Positions 41,445 to 49,633 of a stretch of DNA of 49,633 nucleotides are shown here, piece after piece; the first letter of the stretch is position 1, and the number at the start of each line of letters is the position of its first letter. The DNA lies in the NCBI RefSeq assembly GCF_000417875.1, contig NW_006920871.1:751049-800681 (forward strand). Direction: 5' to 3'. The notes beneath the pieces were generated by a model. The model did no database searches. It saw only the letters and a list, made by a program, of their open reading frames with translations, and was not told the origin of the DNA. Made by a program: the position numbers and the translations under genes. The DNA comes from Pseudozyma flocculosa PF-1 (Eukaryota > Basidiomycota > Ustilaginomycetes > Ustilaginales > Ustilaginaceae).

Positions 41445-42247
41445 GGTGATCCAAACCGATCTGTAGCGCGGCGAAGTAGAGGTCTCGGCGTAAATGAGGA
41501 GAGCGGTGGTATTGGCGCACGAGGCTGGCTCGAGGCGGACGGATTTGGCCTGAGCCGCCTTGGGTGGCGCACAAGGCTGCTGCGCTGCCGAGTCTGGGAC
41601 GCGGATGAGATGCAGAGCGGCGATGGGATGTGATGTGGGCAGCTGCCGTGGTGGTGCCTGGCGGTGACGATGACAGTGGTGGTGGCGATAGTGGTGGTGG
41701 TGGTGGCGGTCGGGCAGTCCGGCGGAGCGCTGCCAGGCCCTAGCCTGGCTTTCAGGCCAGGGGGCCACCAGAGTCAGCCGAGCGAGGCTGGCAGGCCAGG
41801 CTGCGCACGCTCCACATCCCCGCCGCCGCCCCACCTGCCGCCGCCGCCTGCATCGCCCCGGCAGCTGGCTCGATACCGTATCATCACCATTCCCATCGAC
41901 CGCCTCTCGCGGTGACCATTCCCATCCTCTCCCGCGCGCCGCGTCGCAGCCCCCTTTCTCTCTCTCTCTCTCTCTCTCTCCCAGCGCATCAGAGACTTCT
42001 CCTCGCTCGCGAATGCCCAGGTCCAGATACCGTCCAAGGCAGAAAAGTGTTCATTACATCGTAAAGGCAGGCAGCGGGGGACCGTTTCAGACAAAGCAAC
42101 AAGAGAGGTAGGCGTACAGAAGGAGGAGAGAGAGAAGCCAGGTATCCTATCGGCGGCGAAGGAGTGAAGCGCACACCGTGTTCATCCGCATCCCCTCGAG
42201 GAACGAATCGACGAGGCCGGCGGCCCGGAGGCGACCGTGCACGCTAG
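41445..42247. promoter_or_regulatory. Intergenic region upstream of RMD5
   Basis: About 800 bp between the RMD5 start and the SKN1/KRE6 stop, both minus strand. It contains a GGTGGT-type stretch (about 41674-41708), GCCAGGC/GCCTGGC patches (41731-41800) and a TC dinucleotide microsatellite (about 41956-41980). No gene is supported. Confidence 0.45.
41956..41980. repeat. TC dinucleotide microsatellite
   Basis: About 12 TC units. On the minus strand, the sense of the neighbouring genes, this is a GA repeat lying about 510 bp upstream of the RMD5 start. Confidence 0.85.
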
Positions 42248-44366
42248 CTAGCAAGTGCCATTGGCCATCTTGTTGGTGGGCCAGTCGTAGGCGTCGGTGA
42301 AGAGGGTCAGGTTCGGATTGGTGTACACCTTGATGTGGTCCTCGATGTACTGCGCCGTCGGGTAGTCCTTGGGGTCGCAGCTGACCTTGATGGCGTCCGG
42401 CCGCTGGTAGACGCGGACGTAGTCGAAGCTGGCAGCGGCGAGACGGAAAGGGGAGGGGAAAAGCAGCGGACAAGAGGGTCAGCGGAGGGAAGGTCCATCA
42501 CCACCGAGAGCGTGCTCTGACGACGACCGGAGAGATGGCAGCCCGAGGCGGGACTCGGATGGCGCGTGGGTTTGCGGTGCTGCGGCCCGTTGCTACTCAC
42601 GCCATGTACGCCGGGAACGAGACGCCGCCCGGGCCAAAGTCGACGGGCTGGAAGCCCGAAGCGATGCCGAGGTTCATGATGATCGACATGGGCTCGGTGG
42701 GCACGGTGCGCTGCCCGACGTCGAGCTTGGGCACGGGTCCGATCGAGGCGCCCGTCACCTTCCACGTCGGCTTGCCGTCAATGTACCACACGACCCAGCC
42801 GCCGCCGTCGGCGTTCCAGTCGGGCTCGTAGGCGAGGCCGTAGGTGATGAACTCGTCGTTGGTGCCAAAGAAGCCGCGGTCGGGGATCTGGGTGACGCCC
42901 GACACGGCCTCCTGCAGCGTCGAGCCGGTGTAGGTGTTGAACTCGGTGATGGTGTCGTCGTAGATGGTGGCGGTGCTGTTGTCCCACTCGTAGCGGATGT
43001 CAAACGGCGCCGTCTGGATCGACTGCGAGGCGAACGAGTGCGTCTCGCCGCGGTGCGTCTGGATCTGGGCCTCGAGGATGTCGAGCTCCGGCGCCGAGCG
43101 GCCGACGTTGTTGTTGGGGCCCGGGTGGCTCTGGCCGGGGCAGGTGCAGGCGGGCGTGCGCATGCCCGGCAGCAAGTTGAGACGGCCCTGCTCGGCGAAC
43201 GTGGCCGTCGAGTGGAGCACGTCGTAGGGCCCGCTCTTGTTGACGTACATCTGGCCATCGAGGACGCCCGTGTCGCACGACTGGTAGCTGTACGGCCACA
43301 TGCCGTGGGTCGAGGCGAGGAAGCCCGGGCGGCCGAGGTTGCCCATGATCCAGGCGGCGGGCCAGTAGCCCTTGGTGGTGGGCGTGCCGGGCTGCTTGAT
43401 GCTGAACTCGATGTAGCCGCCCTGGAAGCAGAACTTGTTCCAGGACTGGACCATGCCCGACTGGAAGTTGAGGTTGTGCGTCACCTTTTCCTCCATCGTG
43501 ATGAGGAGCGCGCCGTTGGTCGTGTTGACGGCCTCGGGCGAGTACCACTCAAAGTCGAACGTGGCGCCGTAGTAGAAGTCCATGGCCTCCCAGAACGGGT
43601 CGTCGCCGGGCCAAAAGGTGCGGCCCTCCTGCTCAAACTCGTCGCTAAAGACGAGCTGGTAGTCGACGTTCTGCAGCCGGATCCGCTTGACCTCTTCCTT
43701 GGTGTCCTTGTCGACCAGCTGCCGGATCTGGAGGTCGGGCACCTGGCCGGAGCCGTTGGTGCCGCCGATGTTGAAGCCGCCCTTTTTGCTGTTGTCAAAC
43801 ACCTTGAGCGTGTTGGCCAGGATCGGGTAGCCGGCGAAGAGCATCAGCAGCGCCAGGCCGATGAGCGCCAGGGTGAGGACGTTGAGAAAGCCGCGCACCG
43901 AAAAGGCGTGCGACGACTTGTCCCAGTCCGCGTCCGGGTTGTGCAGGTAGTCGTCGGGCTCGGCGTCCTTGCTGTCGACGAGCAGCTGCGCGTTCTGGGC
44001 CGCGGCGTAGCGCTGCGACGAGCTGTGGCTCGACGACGAGCTGCCGACGGCGCTGGCACCGCCCGCAGCGGGCGCGTACTTGCCGCGCGGGTCGCCACCG
44101 CCGCCGCCGCCGCCATTGCCGTTGCCGTTGCCGTTGTTGGGGTTGCCCCTGCCGCGCAGGTGCGAGTAGGGCCCAAACTCGGAACCACCGACGTTGGACG
44201 ATGATTCGCTGGCGGTGCCGCCGTTGTTTCTGGGCGCCGCGCCGTGCGGACGCGAGGATGCCATGGCGCCGCGCGCGCTGCTGGGGTCGTACGGAGGTTG
44301 GCCACGCGGGTTCGGGCCGGGGCCGGACGGGATGGTAGCGCCGTTGTCGACCCGCGAATAGGACAT
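42248..44366 (-). CDS. KRE6: Kre6/Skn1-type GH16 protein for beta-1,6-glucan assembly
   Basis: Two exons, 44366-42601 and 42428-42248, joined across a 172-nt intron (GTGAGT...TGCCAG), giving 648 residues. This is a type II membrane protein: about 158 cytoplasmic residues rich in Ser/Gly/Asn, one membrane helix (about 159-185, LNVLTLALIGLALLMLF), then a luminal GH16-type domain. The catalytic-site motif is ELDILE (E427, D429, E432). Other family segments are VFSDEFEQEGRTFWPGDDP and GYWPAAWIMGNLGRPG. The second exon supplies the conserved FDYVRVYQRPD and the C-terminal NPNLTLF. Kre6 and Skn1 act in ER/Golgi in beta-1,6-glucan synthesis; true hydrolase or transglycosylase activity is debated. 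Kre6 and Skn1 cannot be separated by inspection. Confidence 0.95.
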
Positions 44367-45891
44367 GAAAAGCCTGCGGTCGGGTCGGGACGGGCCGGAT
44401 GTCGAGCGAGAGGACGCGGCTGCCCCTCGAGCCTTGGTAGGGGGTCGGAGATGCCGCTGGCGGTATCGAGTTAGGGAGTAGGCGGCGGCGGAGGCGGCGT
44501 CGGCGTCGACAGACAGACGAGGAGGGGTGGAAAGGGAGGGGGGGGCGACGAAGCTCTCCTGCCAGTCGAGGCGTGGATGTGAAGATAGTGAGCGAGCAAG
44601 GAGCACAGACGATGGGATGGTGGCGAGACCAACCCCAGCCTAGCCTACGGTGGCTCAGCGGGGAGGACTAGGCATCATCCCGATGGCACGGCACGGCCTG
44701 GCCAGACCAGACCAGGCCAGACACGCCGTCGGAGGCCCGCCAGTCTCGAGCTGCTGAGGCATAAGCTGGTGAGCGGGGGGCGCGCAGGCAGGGCAGGCCT
44801 TGGGCCGGCGCTCGAGAGGCTGGTCAGGGTCAGGCAGCTTAGGTCGGGAAGCTCAACGCCAGCTGACGGGCCCGCGTAGTGCGTGTCTGCTGCCAGAGAA
44901 AGAGGCAGGCCGGCTAGGCTAAGGGGGGGCCGGCTGCCAGCCCCCGGCCGTGTGGTGCGCGCGAGCTGCGAGATCCATTCGGGCAGGGAGGTAGGGGGGG
45001 CTAGACCTCCGGGCGGTAGAGATGCGCGGGGAAGCGAGAGAAAGCGGCGGGAGCTTGCGCGCTGCTGCTTGCCCGCCGGCCGGCCTGCGGACGCTCGACG
45101 GGCCGTCGAGCCAGCCAGGCCAGGCCAGGCCAGGCCAGCCGTCAGGCCGTCGGCAAAACCTGACGCGCTTCGGTCGCCGCTCGAGGGCGAGCAGGCGGGC
45201 TGCGAGCCTCAGGGCCGAGCGCAAAGGCGCGGCATGATCCGAAGGCCGGGCCAGCCTGGCTGCCTGCCCTCCGTTCGGGCGAGCCTCAACGACGTGCAGC
45301 TGGCAGGCTCGAGCAAGCGAGCGATCCGGCCGGCCAGCACGAGCGCCCCCATGCCGTCCTCTGTATGTCCGAGGTTCGGCCTCGATGCCCGATTCTTGGA
45401 CTGCGTACTTCGGGCCGAAGTGAGCCGCGGTGCTGCCATTTAGAAGCTCGCGGGGCCCAACCGCGTGGTCACCTGCTGGCCTGCCTGCCGTCCGTCTGTA
45501 CCGACGGCCACACCCACCTCTGCTCACCCCATGGAGCTGGCGAGTCCCGCGCTCGAGGGACCGACCAGGCTCATCGTCATGCCCCGCCAACTTCTCGTCA
45601 GGACCACCACATCGTCGTCCGCACGCTCCTCGCTGCCTCTACCGCGCCGACCTTCAGCTCGACGATGGCCGAGGCCGGTGTGATGCCAGGCGCTGCTTAT
45701 TTCCCCACGTTTCAGCCTTCCTGACAATGCGGGCCGCCGGAACCACGGCGCCAAGACCGACGCACTTTTGGATGCCCGCTGGCCGCGGAGCGTATTGGGC
45801 CGACGCGTCACCATCAGCAGCAGCAGCTGGCTAGTCGTACGGGTCGAGGCGCAGGCGTCGCCACCTCTGGCCCCTGCCATCATCGCATTCG
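44367..45891. promoter_or_regulatory. Intergenic region upstream of KRE6/SKN1
   Basis: About 1.5 kb between the KRE6 start and the AP-1 beta stop (both minus strand). The first 250 bp are the likely leader. A CCAGG pentamer run lies at about 45111-45139, with further GGCCTGG/CCAGACC patches at 44690-44735. Open frames here are short and without domains. Confidence 0.45.
45111..45139. repeat. CCAGG pentanucleotide tandem repeat
   Basis: About five near-perfect CCAGG units upstream of the KRE6-type gene, similar to GGCCTGGCC patches seen in other intergenic regions of the window. Confidence 0.75.
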
Positions 45892-48231
45892 TTAGAGGAG
45901 GAGGTCGTCGATGTCGCCCCGCGGCTTGGGGTTGTCCGCCGTGTACCCTCCCGCCGCGCCGCCAAAGTCGTCGCCCAGCATGGCGTACGGATCGCCGTCA
46001 CCTGCCCGCTCGCTCTGGTCCTCTGCCGGCCGTGCGGCAACGCCCGAAGCCGCATCCTTGACCGCGGACGCGCCATCTGATGCCGCCTCATCGCCCGCGT
46101 CTTCGGCCCGCGACGCTGCCGAAGCGCCCTTGTCGTCGGCGGCAGAAGCCTCGTAGCCGGGCGAGGGCGAGGGCGGCCGCGGAGACGGGGCCACCACCGG
46201 TCCTCGCGCTATTGGCTTGGTGTAGAGATGCGTGCTGGCGTAGCGGCGCGCCGCCTCGTCGAGCGCAGGCGAGTCGGGCATGTACTGCCGGCGGCAGCAG
46301 CCAAGATTGGTCGAAAGGCAAGGTTAGTACAGTGGCAGGTATGGGCGAAGATGGTCGTTCACGGTCAGCGCAAGAGCGTCCAGCAGGCTTTTGCGGCGGT
46401 CGTCGTCATCGTCGTCGTCGTCGTCGGCCGGCCGCGAGGGGATCCGCGGCACACTCACCCTGGCCTTGGCGTTGCGGATGAAAGTCTGCGGCTGCCGGTG
46501 GAAGATGCTGGCCAGGCTGGAGCCGTGGAGGAGCAGCTGGTCAAGAAGCTGGCGGTCCATGCGGTCCGTCTCGGTGCTGATCGACGGCTTGTTGGCCAGC
46601 ACGATCTCGCGCGCCGCCTCCGGGTCGGTCGAGAGGAGCCGCCAGTACATGAAGCCGCGGTCGCGGCAGTCTGGGTTCTCGACGTCCTCGGTGGCCCACT
46701 TGAGCACCTTGGGCACCAGCTCGCCGCCCGCCGTCGGCCGCTTGAGAAAGAGCTTGACGGTGGCGGTAAGGAGCGCCAGCTGGACGGCGACCGGCTCCTC
46801 GAGGAACGAGTAGAGGAAGTCTTCGAGCAGCTCGTCGCTGTTTTCGATGCGGTCGGCGTACTGGCCGACGATCCAGATCATGGCCGCCTTGGCCTCGGGC
46901 TCGTCGAGCGAGTCGAGGTTCTCGCACAGCGTGGCGATGATGTTCTCGTAGCGGTTGGGGTACTTGCGGAAGATGTCCTTGATGACGACGATGGCCTCCT
47001 GGACGACGTAGTTGACCTTGGTCTGGATCAGCTTGAGCAGCACATGGATGCACCGGTCGGCCGAAGACTCAATCTTGATGGCCAGCCGGCCGATGGAGCG
47101 GACCGCCTTGCGCGAGAAGTCGACATCGACCTCGGACGCGTACTCGGCCAGCTCGGCCAGCACCTGCTCGACGTTGCGCTCGCTCGCCAGCCGGTAGATG
47201 ATCTCGAGCTTGGCCATCTTGACGTAGATCGGATCGTTGTACTTGCAGAAGAAGACCTTGACCTCGTTCTGCAGCACAATCGGCCTGCGCTGGATGACGA
47301 GGAGGATGTTGCGCAGCGCCACGTACTGGACCTCGGGCCCGGACGACAGTAGCGTGACGAGCGGCGGGCTCAGCTTCCTGCACAGGCTCTCCTTGAACTC
47401 GGCGCTGGCGATGTAGTTCATGAGGTAGAGAATGACCTTGGTCGAGGTGAGGACGACGGCCGAGTTGGCGTGCTGCAGGCGGACGGCGATGCGCTCGGCC
47501 AGGATCTCGGCGTCGGCAAAGTCGCTGGGCACAAAGAACATGAGCGACTCGAGGATGTAGGTTTGCCCCCACTCGGAGCACTCGTTGAGGGCGCTGACGA
47601 GCTTGCTGGCGATGGTGAGGTTGAGCTTGAGCTGGATGTTGTCGCTGCGCTCCGAGATCTCGGTGAGGGCGGCGACGGCGTTGGCCACGACGGTGGGGTT
47701 CGAGTCGGCGAGGAGGTCGCGCAGCATGCCGATGAAGCCCTGCTTGTCGACCAGCTTGCGGTCGTGCATGTAGAGCTTGGCCACGCAGATGGCGGCCGTC
47801 TTGCGGACGTACGGGTCGCTGTCCTTGAGCGAGTGGCGCAACGGGTCGATGAGGGCGCCCGTGACGGCGGGGACGTGGATGTAGGACATGGTGCGGATGG
47901 CGAGGGCGCGGATCAGCGGGTTGCGGTCGTTGCAGTCCGAGAGGAAACCGGGCACGGCGTTGATGACCAGGTCCGGCTTGACGCGCCCGTAGTTGACGAG
48001 GTAGAGGTAGACCATCTTTTTGATCTCGAGCACCTGGATGTTCATGCACGCCACCACGTCCATGAAGAGCCCGCTCATGTCGTTGCCCATGGTGGCGTTG
48101 GCGATGATCTTTTTGAGCGTCGTCTTCTTGCGCACCCACCCCTTGTCCTTCTTGTCGGTCGAGAGGTCCGCCCGCAGCTCCTGGAGCTTGCCCCTCTGGA
48201 AGTACTTGGCATCCTTGCCGACTTCCGCCAT
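45892..48231 (-). CDS. APL2: Clathrin adaptor AP-1 complex, large beta subunit (beta-adaptin)
   Basis: Two exons on the minus strand, 48231-46459 and 46284-45892, with a 174-nt intron (GTGAGT...CGGCAG), giving 721 residues. Beta-adaptin is a core subunit of the AP-1 complex that packages cargo into clathrin vesicles at trans-Golgi and endosomes. The N-terminal solenoid is highly conserved, for example KKMVYLYLVNYGRVKPDL, NPLIRALAIRTMSYI, DPYVRKTAAICVAKLY and LNECSEWGQTYILESL. The junction reads NAKAR|YMPDSPALDEAARRYA, a segment typical of beta adaptins. A short hinge rich in Ala/Asp/Ser follows, ending DIDDLLL, which could act as a clathrin-box-like motif. There is no appendage (ear) domain, and the length matches fungal Apl2. 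AP-2 beta is the main alternative. Confidence 0.93.
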
Positions 48232-48930
48232 CGCGGCGAGGTGGTGGGGGTGGTGGTGGTGGGGGTGGTGGTGGTGGGGGTGGTGTGGAGACTGCCGTGT
48301 GCGCTTTCAAGCGAAGAGCGGATAGGTCAAAGGCGACGAGGTAGGAGGTCGCACACGATCGGGGAAAAGGACAAACGTTGGACCGGCAGCAGCGATCCAG
48401 GTGTCGAGGTCGGTGACGGCGGCGGCGGTGGCGGTCCTGCTAGGCTGCTGGGCTGCCGGGCTGCTGGGGGTATCGTCTAGATGCCGGCGGAGCGTGTAGC
48501 AGCGGCACGGAGAGCAGCGAGATGGGTCAGGCAGAGGCAAAGGTGGCGGTGGTGGTCGGAAGGCGTGGACCGAGGACCCCCTCGTCCTGCCTTTCGACGT
48601 TGGCCACGCCTGCATGACCCTCGACCGCTGAGGGGGGCCGCCTGTCGCTCTCTCCGCCTCAAAGAGCGGAGGTTGGGCCCGGCACGCGAGCGCACGACCC
48701 TTTTCTCGATTTCCTGACCGGGCCCAACCACTGCGATGCGAGAGCGCCAAAGGCCGCGAGAATATCCCTTTCAGTGCTCACCACCACCCCGCCAACTCTT
48801 GCCGCAAGGCTTCGGTTCGACATCACACGACACACCCTTCTAAGGCCAAGTGTGTTTCATTCGTCGATGCACCCCAGCAGCAGCGGCAGCAGCAGTGACG
48901 CCTCGACTGCACCGCCGATAGCCAGACCAG
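48232..48930. promoter_or_regulatory. Intergenic region upstream of AP-1 beta
   Basis: About 700 bp between the AP-1 beta start and the stop of the right-edge gene (both minus strand). A G-rich block of GGTGG and GGGGG runs (48239-48288) sits right next to the AP-1 start codon. The rest is GC-rich without a supported gene. Confidence 0.5.
48239..48288 (+). repeat. GGTGG/GGGGG repeat next to the AP-1 beta start codon
   Basis: Three GGGGG runs alternate with TGGTGG units on the + strand, directly 5' of the minus-strand AP-1 beta ATG. It has G-quadruplex potential on the template strand. The mRNA leader would be a C/A-rich run. Confidence 0.7.
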
Positions 48931-49633
48931 CTAGGTGCCGCTGGTATCGTCGGCAGGCTCGTCCTGGCTGCCCGGCGGTTTCACCACGACCTTGGTTCCG
49001 CGCACCTCGGTCAGCCATCCCGGTAGACCAGCTAGCCTCGTCGCCTCAGCCGTCCGCTCTGATCGATCGTCATCGCCGCCGCCGCCGTTCTCCACCTTGG
49101 GCCGGTAGGATGTCTCCCTGTCCATGCCCGCTTCAATCAGCTTCCGAAGACCCGCCAGGACGTGCGTCCCCTCCAGCCGCAGCTTGACTGCCGTGCTGCC
49201 ATCGGCACCGCCGTCCCGGGATGATGTCGGCATGTCGGGCATCTTGTAGGGCGGATGGCGGGGGAAGCCGAGGTAGAGCTGCGCAGAGGAGTGCGTTGGG
49301 CGGTGCGCCGGGCTGGTCAGTCGTCGGCCTTCCAAGGGATGCTGCGCCTCGCCGCTGGCATGGCTCACCTCGTAGTCGATCCGCTCAAACTTGGGCAGGT
49401 CCTCGTCCTTGCCCTTGCGCACGCCAAACAGCTCCCTGGCCTCGCGCCTGCTTTCTGCCTTGACGGTGATCCGCTGCCTCGCCTTGTCGTTGCTCTCGGC
49501 CGGTGGCGGAGTCGGCGAGGGCGAGACGTTGGCTCTGCTCGATACCCGCAGCAGCGAGGCGTGCCTGGCGGGCAGGATGCCCTTGTCCGATGCCGCCGCG
49601 CGGTCGTCGTCGTCATCGTCGTCGGCGTCGTCG
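48931..49633 (-). CDS. C-terminal part of an unidentified protein (partial, runs off the right edge)
   Basis: A minus-strand frame is open from the window edge. The preferred model has an exon 49633-49369, a 90-nt intron (GTGAGC...GCGCAG) and a last exon 49278-48931, giving at least 203 residues. The intron is a multiple of three and contains no stop, so retention would add 30 residues (VSHASG...). Visible segments include an Asp-rich stretch at the edge, a Ser/Pro linker, KARQRITVKAESRREARELF, LPKFERIDYE|LYLGFPRHPPYKMPDM and a C-terminal EVRGTKVVVKPPGSQ. I do not recognise the family. The N-terminal part lies outside the window. Confidence 0.6.
   Translation of the reverse strand, partial: DDADDDDDDDRAAASDKGILPARHASLLRVSSRANVSPSPTPPPAESNDKARQRITVKAESRREARELFGVRKGKDEDLPKFERIDYEVSHASGEAQHPLEGRRLTSPAHRPTHSSAQLYLGFPRHPPYKMPDMPTSSRDGGADGSTAVKLRLEGTHVLAGLRKLIEAGMDRETSYRPKVENGGGGDDDRSERTAEATRLAGLPGWLTEVRGTKVVVKPPGSQDEPADDTSGT

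Overview
The window reads as nuclear DNA of a filamentous or yeast-like basidiomycete. The evidence is a high GC content, compact genes with one to seven short introns (about 84-174 nt, mostly opening GTGAGT and closing YAG), and protein families that are purely eukaryotic (elongin A, AP-1 beta adaptin, Yippee, Kre6/Skn1, Ytm1, a Gid2/Rmd5 RING protein). The style resembles smut-related Ustilaginomycotina, but that placement is an inference. I see no operons, tRNA or rRNA genes, transposons or CRISPR arrays.

Layout, left to right: the 3' end of an unidentified + strand gene with a PPxY motif (to 391); TRM1 tRNA dimethyltransferase (-, 898-3228); a Tpa1/Ofd1-type prolyl dioxygenase (+, 3779-5842) divergent from TRM1; a TBC Rab-GAP (+, 7001-10048); elongin A (+, 11219-13320); a many-exon MPPED-type metallophosphoesterase (+, 13727-15253); the ribosome-biogenesis WD protein Ytm1 (+, 15692-17778) almost touching a convergent Yippee gene (-, 17810-18382); a farnesylated-type Ydj1 DnaJ (+, 19443-21026); a KpsF-type sugar-phosphate isomerase (-, 21889-23327); then two genes with unusually long (about 3.1-3.3 kb) upstream regions, a DHA1 MFS transporter (+, 26430-28737) and a very large ferric reductase/NOX-type protein (+, 31990-36309) interrupted by a 375-N assembly gap; then a minus-strand series: an LRR nuclear-type protein (36728-39247), Rmd5/Gid2 (39766-41444), Kre6/Skn1 (42248-44366), AP-1 beta adaptin (45892-48231) and an unidentified gene running off the right edge (48931-49633).

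Most genes are core housekeeping functions (tRNA modification, ribosome assembly, vesicle traffic, protein turnover, cell wall, chaperone) and do not form a single pathway. The transporter and the ferric reductase are the most environment-facing genes and carry the largest repeat-peppered upstream regions. I found no convincing undescribed multi-gene system. The most interesting items are a predicted 7-nt microexon, a 21-nt exon that helps split the elongin-A BC box, a triple CACGTGAC cluster between two convergent genes, a bacterial-type KpsF enzyme with an acidic insert, an intergenic GCAAGCAA word family, and the oversized ferric reductase.

Exon boundaries were chosen by hand from splice signals and reading-frame bookkeeping. 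They close in frame for every complete gene, but none is confirmed by transcript data.
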